The notes beneath the pieces were generated by a model. It was not told the DNA's origin. It saw only the letters and a program-made list of their open reading frames with translations, and did no database searches. DNA of 64,000 nt, taken from positions 1-64,000 of the forward strand of contig NZ_VEDO01000019.1 in assembly GCF_007677875.1 (NCBI RefSeq), written 5' to 3'. Source of the DNA: Variovorax boronicumulans (GTDB taxonomy: Bacteria > Pseudomonadota > Gammaproteobacteria > Burkholderiales > Burkholderiaceae_C). This document shows positions 36,735 to 45,813 of the stretch, in pieces. Both the position numbers and the translations under genes were made by a program. How positions within the stretch are numbered: the stretch's first letter is position 1; each line of letters opens with the position of its first letter.

Positions 36735-36983
36735 TCAAGCCGGCAATGTGGTCAATGCACCCGTGTGCAAGCGGCCTCAGCCGCCTTGCAAATGCGTCTA
36801 GAATCCGCGTCCGCGCCGCCTGAGAGACCATGCCCTGCATGCCGTTGTGAGACGGTGGCGGCGGGCCTTGACGCCGCAACAATTCGTATCCACTCCCCTT
36901 GCCAGATGCGCGCCGCTTCTCGTGCGGGCCGTGGAAACATTTCGTGTCGAATCCGACCACACAACCCAAGTGAGGGGCACTTC

Positions 36984-37256
36984 GTGAACAAGACTGAACT
37001 CATCGAACACATCGCCAACAACGCCGACATTTCCAAGGCTGCCGCCACGCGCGCCCTGGAGTCGACCATCGAGGCGGTCAAGAAAACCCTGAAAAAGGGT
37101 GGCACGGTGTCTCTGGTGGGCTTCGGTACGTTCGCTGTCGGCAAGCGCGCAGCCCGCACGGGCCGGAATCCCCGCACCGGCGCGGCGATTAAAATCAAGG
37201 CCGCCAAGGTGCCCAAGTTCCGTCCGGGCAAGGCGTTGAAGGACGCCTTGAACTGA
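36984..37256 (+). CDS. hupB: HU-family DNA-binding protein
   Basis: Histone-like nucleoid protein of 90 residues that bends DNA. The full HU fold is present: [39 protein letters not shown] and the DNA-clamping arm [16 protein letters not shown]. The start is a GTG with GAGGGG upstream. The frame is open for 73 codons before it, without conserved sequence. The 249-base upstream gap holds a TAGAAT -10-like element (36799-36804) but no convincing -35. A tRNA-Val gene starts 13 bases after the stop, so HU and the tRNA probably share a transcript. Confidence 0.96.
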   Translation: MNKTELIEHIANNADISKAAATRALESTIEAVKKTLKKGGTVSLVGFGTFAVGKRAARTGRNPRTGAAIKIKAAKVPKFRPGKALKDALN

Positions 37257-37269
37257 TCCGATTGCAGTG

Positions 37270-37345
37270 GGGTGCTTAGCTCAGTTGGTAGAGCGGCGCC
37301 CTTACAAGGCGTAGGTCGGCGGTTCGAGACCGTCAGCACCCACCA
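37270..37345 (+). tRNA. tRNA-Val (anticodon UAC)
   Basis: Complete cloverleaf of 76 bases. The acceptor arms are GGGTGCT (37270-37276) and AGCACCC (37335-37341), with discriminator A and encoded CCA (37343-37345). The D arm is GCTC/GAGC, the anticodon stem GCGCC/GGCGT holds loop CTTACAA with anticodon TAC, and the T loop is TTCGAGA. It reads GUA and other valine codons. Confidence 0.96.
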
Positions 37346-37357
37346 CCCACTCCGGCC

Positions 37358-37388
37358 AAGGCGAACGATCCGTTCGCCTTTCGTATTT
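37358..37388 (+). terminator. Hairpin terminator after tRNA-Val
   Basis: AAGGCGAACG (37358-37367), loop ATC and CGTTCGCCTT (37371-37380) make a 10-base perfect stem followed by TCGTATTTC. The T-run is broken, so termination may be partial, letting ppiD be read from upstream. Confidence 0.6.
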
Positions 37389-37404
37389 CTGCGAGACCAT
37401 TTTC

Positions 37405-39321
37405 ATGTTCGATTTCGTCCGCCAGCACACCAAGATCATGATGGGGCTGCTGTTCCTGCTGATCATCCCGTCGTTCGTGTTCTTCGGGCTGGAAGGCTAC
37501 ACGCGGATGAACGAAGGCGGCCAAGTCGTGGCGCGCCTGGCTGGCTCGGAGATCAAGCAGGCCGAGTGGGACTTTGCGCACCGCAACGAGGTGCAGCGCA
37601 TGCTGGCGCAGACGCCCAACCTGGATCCGGCTCTGCTGGATTCGCCCGAAGCCAAGTACGCGACGCTGGAGCGTCTGGTGCGTGACCGCGTGCTGGCCGT
37701 CGCGGCCGACGAAGCCCACCTCGTGACCAGCGATGCCCGTCTCGCGCGTGCGCTGCAGGAAGACCCGGCCATCGCCAGTCTGCGCAAGCCCGACGGCAGC
37801 CTGGACGTGGAACGCTACCGCCTGCTCGTGGGCGCGCAGGGCATGACGCCCGAGATGTTCGAGGCCAATGCGCGCCGGCAGATCTCCACGCGCCAAGTCA
37901 TGGGCGGCGTGGGCGAGTCGGCCTTCGGCGTGGCCGCTGCGGCCGATGCCACTTTCGGCGCCTTCCTGCAACGGCGCGAAGTGCAGGTGGCGCAATTCCC
38001 GGCCGGCGACTTCAGCGCCGGGCTCCAGCCGACCGAGGCCGAACTCGAGGCCTGGTACAAGGACCACGTGGCGCAGTTCCGCGCGCCGGAGCAGGCCAAG
38101 ATCGAATACGTGGTGCTGGACCTGGACGCCGTGAAGAAGAACATCGCGGTGAACGAGGACGACCTCAAGACCTTCTACACGCAGAACAATGCCCAGCTGG
38201 CCGGCAAGGAAGAACGCCGCGCCAGCCACATCCTGGTCAACGCGCCCAAGAGCGCCTCGGCCGATGAGCGCGCCAAGGCCAAGGCCCGTGCCGAGGAGTT
38301 GCTGGCCGAGGTGCGCAAGAACCCTGGCAGCTTCGCCGACGTGGCCCGCAAGAACTCCGACGACAAGGGCTCCGCGGCCAGCGGCGGCGATCTGGACTAC
38401 CTGGTCCGCGGTGCGATCGACAAACCCATTGCGGACGCCATCTTCGGCCTGGCCAAGAAGGGCGACATCAGCGACGTGGTGGAGTCCGACTTTGGGTACC
38501 ACGTGATCCAGTTGACCGACATCCGCGCACCCAAGGTGCCGAGCTTCGCCGAGATGCGCGCCCAGTTGGAGGGCGAGCTGCGCACCCAGCAGGCACAGCG
38601 CCAGTTTGCCGAGACGGCAGAGACCTTCACGAACACGGTCTATGAACAGTCCGACAGCCTCAAGCCCGTGGCCGACAAGCTCAAGCTGCAGATCCAGACC
38701 GCCACCGTCACGCCGGTGCCGGCCGCTGGCGCCACTGGCCCGCTGGCCAATGCCCGTCTGCTCGAGGCCGTGTTCTCGGCCGACGCCACGCAGCAAAAGC
38801 GCAATACCGAGGCCATCGAGATCGGCACCAACCAGCTGGTGTCCGCGCGCGTGGTCGAGCACAGCCCGGCCCGCACGCAGGCGCTGGCCGAGGTGAAGGA
38901 CCAGGTCCGCGCGCGCTGGATCGCCCAGCGCGCGGCCGAACTCGCCAAGCAGAAGGGCGAGGCCCAGCTGGCCGAATGGAAGACGCAGGGCGACAAAGCC
39001 AAGCTGCCGGCGGCCGTGACCATCGCCCGCGACGACACACACCAGTTCCCGGCCAAGCTCATCGATGCCGCCCTGCGCGCCGATCCGGCCGCCTTGCCGA
39101 CGCTGCTCGGTGTCGACCTGGGCGAGCAGGGCTATGCGGTGGTGCGCGTCGACAAGATCGCGCCCCCGCGTGCGCTGCCGGCCGAGGCTGAGCAGCAGGT
39201 GCGCCAGCAATACGCCCAAGCCTGGGGCGCGGCCGAGACCGTGGCCTACTACAACCTGCTCAAGGAGCGGTTCAAGGTCCGCATGGAAGTTTCGGCGCCT
39301 GCGGGCACGCCAGCCCAATGA
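37405..39321 (+). CDS. ppiD: PpiD-type periplasmic peptidyl-prolyl isomerase/chaperone
   Basis: Membrane-anchored periplasmic folding factor of 638 residues. It has one N-terminal membrane helix (about 12-33, MMGLLFLLIIPSFVFFGLEG), a SurA-like chaperone region with MFEANARRQISTRQVM, and a parvulin domain at about 265-365 (RRASHILVNAPKSA, then GDLDYLVRG and SDFGYHVIQLTD). A second, degenerate chaperone lobe forms the C terminus. It follows hupB and tRNA-Val as in E. coli, where ppiD follows hupB. tRNA-His starts 35 bases after its stop. Confidence 0.93.
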   Translation: MFDFVRQHTKIMMGLLFLLIIPSFVFFGLEGYTRMNEGGQVVARLAGSEIKQAEWDFAHRNEVQRMLAQTPNLDPALLDSPEAKYATLERLVRDRVLAVAADEAHLVTSDARLARALQEDPAIASLRKPDGSLDVERYRLLVGAQGMTPEMFEANARRQISTRQVMGGVGESAFGVAAAADATFGAFLQRREVQVAQFPAGDFSAGLQPTEAELEAWYKDHVAQFRAPEQAKIEYVVLDLDAVKKNIAVNEDDLKTFYTQNNAQLAGKEERRASHILVNAPKSASADERAKAKARAEELLAEVRKNPGSFADVARKNSDDKGSAASGGDLDYLVRGAIDKPIADAIFGLAKKGDISDVVESDFGYHVIQLTDIRAPKVPSFAEMRAQLEGELRTQQAQRQFAETAETFTNTVYEQSDSLKPVADKLKLQIQTATVTPVPAAGATGPLANARLLEAVFSADATQQKRNTEAIEIGTNQLVSARVVEHSPARTQALAEVKDQVRARWIAQRAAELAKQKGEAQLAEWKTQGDKAKLPAAVTIARDDTHQFPAKLIDAALRADPAALPTLLGVDLGEQGYAVVRVDKIAPPRALPAEAEQQVRQQYAQAWGAAETVAYYNLLKERFKVRMEVSAPAGTPAQ

Positions 39322-39336
39322 GGCTGAAAGCTGGGC

Positions 39337-39342
39337 TATAAT
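39337..39342 (+). promoter_or_regulatory. -10 element of the tRNA-His promoter
   Basis: A perfect TATAAT sits within GGGCTATAATG, 14 bases before the tRNA. No good -35 is visible at 16-18 bases upstream. The same 11-base string occurs in the rpsF promoter at 63 kb. Confidence 0.6.
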
Positions 39343-39355
39343 GTTGAGCTTTCGT

Positions 39356-39432
39356 GGTGGCTGTAGCTCAGTTGGTAGAGTCCCAGATTGTGATTCTGGT
39401 TGTCGTGGGTTCGAGCCCCATCAGTCACCCCA
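39356..39432 (+). tRNA. tRNA-His (anticodon GUG)
   Basis: Cloverleaf with the extra 5' G(-1) typical of histidine tRNAs (39356). Acceptor arms are GTGGCTG (39357-39363) and CAGTCAC (39422-39428), discriminator C, encoded CCA (39430-39432). The anticodon loop TTGTGAT carries GTG, and the T loop is TTCGAGC. Confidence 0.96.
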
Positions 39433-39475
39433 CCGAATTGCCGTGAAGCTTGCTTGAGGCAGGCCCAGCGGCCAG

Positions 39476-39510
39476 ATGCCTGACCTTCCGAAGGTCAGGC
39501 ATTTTTTTTT
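39476..39510 (+). terminator. Strong intrinsic terminator after tRNA-His
   Basis: ATGCCTGACCTT (39476-39487), loop CCG and AAGGTCAGGCAT (39491-39502) form a perfect 12-base stem followed by a run of nine T (39502-39510). Confidence 0.95.
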
Positions 39511-39663
39511 GGCCGCATGCACGGCAACGCCGCGCAGTTGCGCATTCGACGCAACAGTAAACGCAAGACTTGGCTGGTGTACCGCACAGATGTGCTAGTG
39601 TGCGTTGTTGCGTCAAGATCCTGCGGTCCACTGGCCGCGGGCGTGCCACATGGGAGAACGAGC

Positions 39664-42195
39664 TTGAGCAGCAGTGGGCATCCATCGGACCAATATGCCA
39701 TCGAAGGCGGGTCGGAGGCGGACCACTTTTACCTCGACGATGGCGCCGAGGCGCCGGGCCTGCAAGGCATGCCTGCCGAACTCGTGGCGGTGTTCGACAA
39801 CCTGCCCGTCATGGTCTGCTGCATGGACTTCGGCGCGGAGGTGCCGGTGCTGTACTGGAACCGCGAGTGCGAGCGCTGCTCGGGCTACAGCGCTGCCGAG
39901 ATCGTGGGCAACCCCGGCGCCTTGCAGCTGCTCTATCCCGAGCCCCTGTACCTGGCGCGCAAGACGGCCGACATCCTGGCCCAGGGACCGCATTTCCGCG
40001 GGCTCGAGTGGACGCTGACCAGCAAGGCCAACGGCAAGCGGCGCATCGCCTGGTCCTCGGTCGAGGGTTTGGCGGTGCAAGGCGGGCAGCGCTGGTGTCT
40101 GGGCCTGGACATCACGGCCCATTCGGAGTCGCATCGGCTTCTGCGCGACCGCGACAAGCTGCTGACCTCGGTATTCCGCCATCTGCCGGACATGGTCTAC
40201 CTCAAGGACGGCGAAGGCCGATGGCTGTTGGCCAACCCGACCGCGCGCGCCGTGCTGGGCCTGGCCGAGCAGGAGGGCCGCAGCGCGAGCAGCCTGGAGG
40301 TGGTGGAGCCCAGCCGCCCCGCTGCCATCGACCTGGACCACAGCGCACTGACCGAGGAGGCGACCTGGCAGTCCGGCCGACTCTCGCACGTGCAGGAGGC
40401 CAACGACGATGGCCACGGCAACCTGCGCTACTACGACGTGATCCGCGTGCCGACCTTCGGCCGGCGCGGCCAGCGCCTGCATCTGCTGGTGGTGCGGCGC
40501 GACGTGACCGACCAGCGCGTCGCGGCGACCAAGCTGGAACTGGCCGGCCGCGTGCTGGAGCAGAGCACCGACGGCATCATCATCACCGACGCAGACAACC
40601 GCATCATCATGGTCAACGCGGCCTTCGCCGAAATCACCGGCTACCAGGTCGAGGAGGTGCTGGGACGTGACCCCAGGTTCCTGGCCTCCGGCCAGCACGA
40701 CAAGGCCTTCTATGCGCAGATGTGGGCCGTGCTGGCCGAGCAGGGCCGCTGGAGCGGCGAGATCTGGAACCGGCGCCGCAACGGCGAGGTGTATCCGCAG
40801 TGGCTGAGCCTATCGGCGCTGCGCCAACGCGCCACCGATGAGATCACGCACTACGTCGCGGCCTTCTCCGACCTGAGCTCGCGCAAGGCAGCAGAGGAGA
40901 AGATCGCCTACCTCGCCAGCAAGGATGTGATCACGGGCCTGCCCAACCGCGCCCAGGCGACCTTGCAGGCCAGTCTCGCGCTCAAGCATGCCGAGCTCGG
41001 GAACGACCGCGTGGCCCTGATCGTCATCGACGTCGACAACTTCAAGAACCTCAACGACTCGCTGGGCCACAGCGTGGGCGACCAGCTGCTGCGTGAGATC
41101 GGCGCGCGCCTGCTGGGCCAGGCGCGCGAGCGCACCATGGTCGGCCGCCTGAGCGGCGACGAGTTCATGGTGCTGCTCTCCGGCGTGCACAGCACGACCG
41201 AGGCTGCCCATGCCGTGCGCGCGCTGATGGACCTGCTGGGCCAGCCGGTGGTGCTGGGCGATCTGCCGGTGAACGTCTCCGTCTCGGCCGGCATCGCCAT
41301 GTTTCCGAGCGACGGCACCGACTTCGACACGCTGTTCGGCCGCGCCGACGCGGCCATGTTGGCTGCCAAGCGCAAGGGCCGTGCGGCCTACCAGTTTGCC
41401 AGCGCGCTCATGAACGAAGCGGCCATCGACCGGCTGCAGATCGAGACCTCGCTGCGCCGCGCCATCGAACAGCAGACGCTGCGCCTGGAGTACCAACCGC
41501 TGGTGCACCTGGCCAGTGGGCGCATCGTCGGTGCCGAGGCGCTGTGCCGCTGGGACGATCCAGAGCGTGGCGCCGTGCCACCCGGCCTGTTCATCCCCAT
41601 CGCTGAGGACTGCGGCTTGATCGAGGCGCTGGGCGGTTGGGTGCTCAAGACGGCGGCACTGCAGCTGCGCGCGTGGCACGATGCCGGCCACACCGAACTC
41701 ATGATGGCCGTGAACCTGTCTGCGCGACAGTTCCAGCGCGGTGTGGTGTTGCAGCAGGTGGAGGACGCGCTCGTCACATCCGGCATCGCGCCCGACCGCC
41801 TCGAACTGGAACTGACCGAGACCGTGCTGCTGCACGACGGCGACGCGGTCATGGCCACGCTGCGCCGGCTCAAGGCACTGGGCACCAAGCTCTCGATGGA
41901 CGATTTCGGCACGGGCTACTCCAGTTTGGCCTATCTGCGCCGCTTCAAGTTCGACAAGATCAAGATCGACCGCTCCTTCGTCTGCGATCTGATCGACGAC
42001 CCGGACAACGCCGCCATCGTGCGCGGCATCATCTCACTGGCGCAGAGCCTGGGGTTGTCGGTGCTGGCCGAGGGCGTGGAGACCGAGGCCATCGCCCAGC
42101 GCCTGAAGCATCTGCAATGCACGTTCGCGCAGGGCTACCTGTTCGACCGGCCGCTGCGGCCGGAGGACTTCGGCGTGCGGCTCGGCCCGCCCTGA
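39664..42195 (+). CDS. PAS-GGDEF-EAL cyclic-di-GMP signalling protein
   Basis: Soluble signalling protein of 843 residues with three PAS domains (about 35-165, 175-290 and 300-420), a GGDEF domain (about 425-585) and an EAL domain (about 595-840). The phosphodiesterase site looks complete: EAL at 625-627, then VNLSARQF, ELTET, DDFGTGYSS, KIDRSF and AEGVET. The cyclase signature reads RLSGDEFMV (Ser497), so the first glycine is replaced and cyclase activity is doubtful; net c-di-GMP breakdown is likely. The start was set at TTG 39664, with GGGAGA nearby upstream; the ATG at 39517 directly follows a terminator T-run and precedes no conserved sequence. No membrane segment is seen, so the signal is probably cytosolic. 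Confidence 0.87.
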   Translation: MSSSGHPSDQYAIEGGSEADHFYLDDGAEAPGLQGMPAELVAVFDNLPVMVCCMDFGAEVPVLYWNRECERCSGYSAAEIVGNPGALQLLYPEPLYLARKTADILAQGPHFRGLEWTLTSKANGKRRIAWSSVEGLAVQGGQRWCLGLDITAHSESHRLLRDRDKLLTSVFRHLPDMVYLKDGEGRWLLANPTARAVLGLAEQEGRSASSLEVVEPSRPAAIDLDHSALTEEATWQSGRLSHVQEANDDGHGNLRYYDVIRVPTFGRRGQRLHLLVVRRDVTDQRVAATKLELAGRVLEQSTDGIIITDADNRIIMVNAAFAEITGYQVEEVLGRDPRFLASGQHDKAFYAQMWAVLAEQGRWSGEIWNRRRNGEVYPQWLSLSALRQRATDEITHYVAAFSDLSSRKAAEEKIAYLASKDVITGLPNRAQATLQASLALKHAELGNDRVALIVIDVDNFKNLNDSLGHSVGDQLLREIGARLLGQARERTMVGRLSGDEFMVLLSGVHSTTEAAHAVRALMDLLGQPVVLGDLPVNVSVSAGIAMFPSDGTDFDTLFGRADAAMLAAKRKGRAAYQFASALMNEAAIDRLQIETSLRRAIEQQTLRLEYQPLVHLASGRIVGAEALCRWDDPERGAVPPGLFIPIAEDCGLIEALGGWVLKTAALQLRAWHDAGHTELMMAVNLSARQFQRGVVLQQVEDALVTSGIAPDRLELELTETVLLHDGDAVMATLRRLKALGTKLSMDDFGTGYSSLAYLRRFKFDKIKIDRSFVCDLIDDPDNAAIVRGIISLAQSLGLSVLAEGVETEAIAQRLKHLQCTFAQGYLFDRPLRPEDFGVRLGPP

Positions 42196-42202
42196 AGCCG
42201 CC

Positions 42203-43198
42203 TCAGGCGCCGGGGTTCACGAGCACCAGCTTGCCCTTGACGCCGCGCGAGCCCATGTGGGCGTAAGCGGCTTTCAGTTCGGACATGGGCATGGTGCTGT
42301 CGATGACGGGCTTGATCTTGCCCTCGGCGTACCACCGGGCCAGCTCGGCCAGGGCCGCAGCGCTGGCCTTGGGCTCGGCGCGCGAGAAGCCGCCCCAGAA
42401 CACGCCGACGATGGACGCGCCCTTGAGCAGCGCCAGATTCAACGGCAGCGAGGGGATGGGCCCCGAGGCGAAGCCAACCACCAGGTAGCGGCCGCGCCAG
42501 GCGATGGAGCGAAAGGCCGGTTCGGCAAACTCGCCGCCTACGGGGTCGTAGACCACGTCAGGGCCCTTGCCGTCTGTGAGTTTCTTGATTTCGTCGCGCA
42601 GGCTGCCTGAAGCGGTGTGCTCGCTGTAGTTGATGGTCGCATCCGCACCCAGCGAGCGGCACAGCGCGCATTTCTCCTCGCTCGATGCGGCGGCGATCAC
42701 GCGCGCGCCCATGGCCTTGGCGATCTGGATCGCCGAAGTGCCCACTCCGCCGGCCGCGCCCAGTACCAGAACGGTTTCGCCCGCCTTGAGCTGTGCGCGG
42801 TCCACCAGCGCATGGTGCGAGGTGGCGTAGATCATGATGAAGGCCGCCGCATCCACGTGCGGGAAGCCCGCCGGCAGCGGCATGCAGGTGGCGGCCTGCG
42901 CCAGCGCGTGGGTGCCGAAGCCGCCGGTGCCGGCCAGGCAGGCCACGTTCTGGCCCACCGTGAGGTTGCCCACCCCTTCGCCCACGGCCTCCACCACGCC
43001 CGCGAATTCCGAACCCGGCACGAAGGGCAATTCGGGCTTCATCTGGTACTTGTTCTGCACGATCAGCAGGTCGGGAAAGTTCAAGCTGGCCGCGTGGATG
43101 CGCACCAGCACCTGGCCGGGGCCGGGCTGCGGCGTCGGCAATTCCTTCCAGACCAATGCGTCCACGCCCACCGGGTTCTCGCACAACCATGCCTGCAT
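42203..43198 (-). CDS. NADPH:quinone oxidoreductase / zinc-free MDR protein
   Basis: Medium-chain dehydrogenase/reductase of 331 residues. It has the GroES-like N-terminal domain (about 25-115, FVPGSEFAGVVEAVGEGV) and the NADPH-binding Rossmann fold around VLVLGAAGGVGTSAIQIAKA. Zinc-binding cysteines are absent, as in quinone oxidoreductases. The probable reaction is NADPH-dependent reduction of quinones or enones. The ATG has AAGGAG upstream; the frame extends further without conserved sequence. It is convergent with the EAL gene (7 bases apart) and divergent from surE. Confidence 0.87.
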   Translation of the reverse strand: MQAWLCENPVGVDALVWKELPTPQPGPGQVLVRIHAASLNFPDLLIVQNKYQMKPELPFVPGSEFAGVVEAVGEGVGNLTVGQNVACLAGTGGFGTHALAQAATCMPLPAGFPHVDAAAFIMIYATSHHALVDRAQLKAGETVLVLGAAGGVGTSAIQIAKAMGARVIAAASSEEKCALCRSLGADATINYSEHTASGSLRDEIKKLTDGKGPDVVYDPVGGEFAEPAFRSIAWRGRYLVVGFASGPIPSLPLNLALLKGASIVGVFWGGFSRAEPKASAAALAELARWYAEGKIKPVIDSTMPMSELKAAYAHMGSRGVKGKLVLVNPGA

Positions 43199-43343
43199 CT
43201 CGTGTCTCCTTGCGTTCAGCCTTGAGGGATGGGGCGCATGATAGGCGGCGCTCCGGCCGCGCCGGGCGGCGCTTTGTCCCGCCCGTGACGGCTGCGGCAC
43301 GTACAGGCCGCCCCCTACAATGCCGGCACTTCGAGCCATGCCC

Positions 43344-44120
43344 ATGAAGATCCTGATCTGCAACGACGATGGTTACCAGGCACCCGGCGTCGCGGCGCTG
43401 TACGAGGCGCTCAAGGACGTCGCCGACGTCGAGGTCATCGCCCCCGAACAGAACAACAGCGCCAAGTCCAATGCCTTGACGCTGAACGCGCCGCTTTACG
43501 TCCACCAGGGCGCCAACGGTTTCCGCTACGTCAACGGCACACCAGCCGACTGCATGCACATCGCGCTGACCGGGCTGCTCGGCTACCGGCCCGACCTGGT
43601 GGTTTCGGGCATCAACAACGGCGCCAACATGGGGGACGACACCATTTATTCGGGCACCGTCGGCGCAGCCATGGAGGCCTATCTGTTCGGCATCCCCGCC
43701 GTGGCCTTCTCGCAGACCGAGAAGGGCTGGCAGCACCTGGACGCTGCCGGCGCCACGGCCCGCGCGCTGGTGCAGCAACTGATGCAACAGCACGCCGTGG
43801 GCGACGCGCCCTGGCTGCTCAACGTGAACATTCCGAACCGGCCGCTGGACCAGCTCAAACCGGCCAAGGTCTGCCGGCTCGGCCGGCGCCACGCGGCCGA
43901 GCGCGTGATCACCATGGACAGCCCCCGCGGCGAAACCATGTACTGGATCGGCGGCGCCGGGGCGGCCAAGGATGGCGCTGACGGCACGGATTTCCACGCC
44001 ACCGCCCAGGGCCATGTGTCCATCACGCCCTTGCAGGTGGACCTCACCGACCATCCGCGGCTGGCCCACTGGACGGACCTGCTCGCGGGTGTAACGGGCG
44101 GGTCGCGCTCCGCGGCGTGA
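43344..44120 (+). CDS. surE: SurE, 5'/3'-nucleotidase
   Basis: Survival protein SurE, a metal-dependent nucleotide monophosphatase of 258 residues. The N-terminal MKILICNDDGYQAPGV contains the metal-binding Asp pair, followed by PEQNNSAKSNALTLN, VSGINNGANMGDDTIYSGTV and AFSQTEKG, all conserved. An ATG two codons earlier (43338) is possible. A CCCCTACAATGCCG string with a TACAAT -10 (43316-43321) lies 17-23 bases upstream; the same string is in front of ppsA. It is the first gene of surE-pcm-nlpD-rpoS. Confidence 0.95.
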   Translation: MKILICNDDGYQAPGVAALYEALKDVADVEVIAPEQNNSAKSNALTLNAPLYVHQGANGFRYVNGTPADCMHIALTGLLGYRPDLVVSGINNGANMGDDTIYSGTVGAAMEAYLFGIPAVAFSQTEKGWQHLDAAGATARALVQQLMQQHAVGDAPWLLNVNIPNRPLDQLKPAKVCRLGRRHAAERVITMDSPRGETMYWIGGAGAAKDGADGTDFHATAQGHVSITPLQVDLTDHPRLAHWTDLLAGVTGGSRSAA

Positions 44121-44881
44121 TGGGCACGCGTCCCAGCTTTCCCGCGCGTTTGAACAACGGCCCGGCACCCGTGGCGTCGCCCACGCGCCCGCGGCCCAAG
44201 CCGCCGGTGACAGCGCCCGTGTCGGCCCGGGCCGATTTCAGCGCCATGCGCCAGCGCATGGTGCGTCGTCTGGCCGCAGGCGGCGTGCAATCGGCGGCCG
44301 TGCTGGCCGCCATGGGCACGGTCGAACGCGACCGCTTCATCGACAGTGCACTCGTGGCCCAGGCCTACGAAGACACCAGCCTGCCGATCGGCTTGAACCA
44401 AACCATCTCCAAGCCCAATGTGGTGGCGCGCATGTGCGAACTGCTGCTGGGCGCTGAGCTCGCGCGCGAGGGCAAGCCCGCGCGCGTGCTTGAGATCGGC
44501 ACGGGCTGTGGCTACCAGGCGGCCGTGCTGTCGCTCTTGGCGCGTGAGGTCTACAGCATCGAGCGCCTGCGCGGCCTGCACGAGAAGGCGCGCGAGAACC
44601 TGCGCCCGTTCCGGCTCCCCAATGTGCACCTGTTGTTTGGCGACGGCATGGCCGGCTACGCGAAGGGCGCGCCTTATGCGGCCATCATCGCCGCCGCCGG
44701 TGGCGAGGCCGTGCCGCAGGCCTGGCTGGACCAGCTGGCCGTCGGCGGCCGGCTGGTGGCGCCGGTAGCCGGGCAGGGCGGGCAGCAGGCCCTGGTGGTG
44801 ATCGACCGCACGGGCCAGGGACTGCGCCAGCAGCTGCTCGAGGCCGTGCATTTCGTGCCTTTAAAATCCGGCGTTGCTTAA
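44120..44881 (+). CDS. pcm: Protein-L-isoaspartate O-methyltransferase
   Basis: SAM-dependent repair enzyme that methylates isoaspartyl residues in aged proteins. The 253-residue protein has PIGLNQTISKPNVVARM, the SAM motif LEIGTGCGYQAAVLS, YSIERLRGLHEKAR and a C-terminal VAPVAGQGGQQALVV. An N-terminal tail of about 45 residues rich in Pro/Arg/Ala precedes the usual start, common in this group. ATG 44120 shares one base with the surE stop (TGATG); a GTG one codon earlier also fits. Confidence 0.93.
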   Translation: MGTRPSFPARLNNGPAPVASPTRPRPKPPVTAPVSARADFSAMRQRMVRRLAAGGVQSAAVLAAMGTVERDRFIDSALVAQAYEDTSLPIGLNQTISKPNVVARMCELLLGAELAREGKPARVLEIGTGCGYQAAVLSLLAREVYSIERLRGLHEKARENLRPFRLPNVHLLFGDGMAGYAKGAPYAAIIAAAGGEAVPQAWLDQLAVGGRLVAPVAGQGGQQALVVIDRTGQGLRQQLLEAVHFVPLKSGVA

Positions 44882-44894
44882 ACGGAGTGCGTAC

Positions 44895-45812
44895 ATGGTG
44901 TTGGGCGTAGGGCGGCGATGGCACGGGGTGGTGGCGCTGATGGTGGCGTTGGCCCTGAGTGCGTGCGCGAGCCGCAATGTGCCTGTGCGCGGTGCACCGG
45001 TGGAAAACCGTGGCACCAGCGCAGGCGAACAGATCGCTACGGCGCCGGCAGAGACGCCGGTCAAACCGGTGGACCCGAATGCGGGCAAACCGGGTTACTA
45101 CACGGTCAAACCCGGTGACACGCTGATCCGCATCGGCCTGGACACGGGGCAGAACTGGCGCGACATCGTGCGCTGGAACAACATCGAGAATCCCAACCTG
45201 ATCGAGGTCGGACAGGTGTTCCGCGTGGTGCCGCCGGGCGCCCATGTGGCGGAGAGCGGTGTGGTCACGCGGCCCGTGGCACCTTCCAGCAGCGCGCAGG
45301 CGACGCCGCTGGGCCCGCCTGCATCGGCCAGCGCGCCGCGGCCTGCCGCGGCGGCGGCTTCGGCGGCGGCGCCGGCTGCCGAACCTGCCCCCGCGCCAGT
45401 CGCGCCGCCGGCCGTGGCGGCCACGGGCGGCAGCGACGACATGGCCTTCATCTGGCCGGCAGCGGGCAGCCTGATCGGCAGCTTCGACGAGGCCAAGAAC
45501 AAGGGCGTAGACCTGGCCGGCAAGGCCGGCGATGCCGTGCTGGCCGCAGCCGACGGCAAGGTGGTCTATGCCGGTGCCGGCCTGCGCGGCTACGGCAACC
45601 TGATCATCCTCAAGCACAACAACACCTACCTCACGGCCTACGCCCACAACCAGTCGCTGCTGGTCAAGGAAGACCAGACCGTGCGCAAGGGCCAGAAGGT
45701 GGCCGAGATGGGCAACAGCGACGCCGACCGCGTCAAGCTGCACTTCGAGATCCGGCGCCAGGGGCGGCCGGTCGATCCGCTCAGGTACCTGCCGCCGCGC
45801 CCGGCGCCGTGA
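44895..45812 (+). CDS. nlpD: NlpD-like lipoprotein, LysM plus degenerate LytM
   Basis: Outer-membrane lipoprotein of 305 residues that activates cell-wall amidase at division. A lipoprotein signal ends in LALSACAS (about residues 18-25, acylated Cys). LysM lies at about 66-112 ([16 protein letters not shown]), then an Ala/Pro linker, then an M23/LytM domain (about 180-302: [31 protein letters not shown]). The metal-binding histidine that normally precedes the conserved aspartate is replaced (KGVDLAG), as in E. coli NlpD, so it is a non-catalytic activator. ATG 44895 has GGAG eight bases upstream; the longer frame starts at a TTG inside pcm's end. A TAAAAT element (44862-44867) may be a promoter for nlpD-rpoS. 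Confidence 0.92.
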   Translation: MVLGVGRRWHGVVALMVALALSACASRNVPVRGAPVENRGTSAGEQIATAPAETPVKPVDPNAGKPGYYTVKPGDTLIRIGLDTGQNWRDIVRWNNIENPNLIEVGQVFRVVPPGAHVAESGVVTRPVAPSSSAQATPLGPPASASAPRPAAAAASAAAPAAEPAPAPVAPPAVAATGGSDDMAFIWPAAGSLIGSFDEAKNKGVDLAGKAGDAVLAAADGKVVYAGAGLRGYGNLIILKHNNTYLTAYAHNQSLLVKEDQTVRKGQKVAEMGNSDADRVKLHFEIRRQGRPVDPLRYLPPRPAP

Positions 45813-45813
45813 C

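Noticed and set aside
37333-39318. 661-codon minus-strand frame opposite ppiD
   Set aside because: It crosses the tRNA-Val 3' end and its terminator and has no domain.
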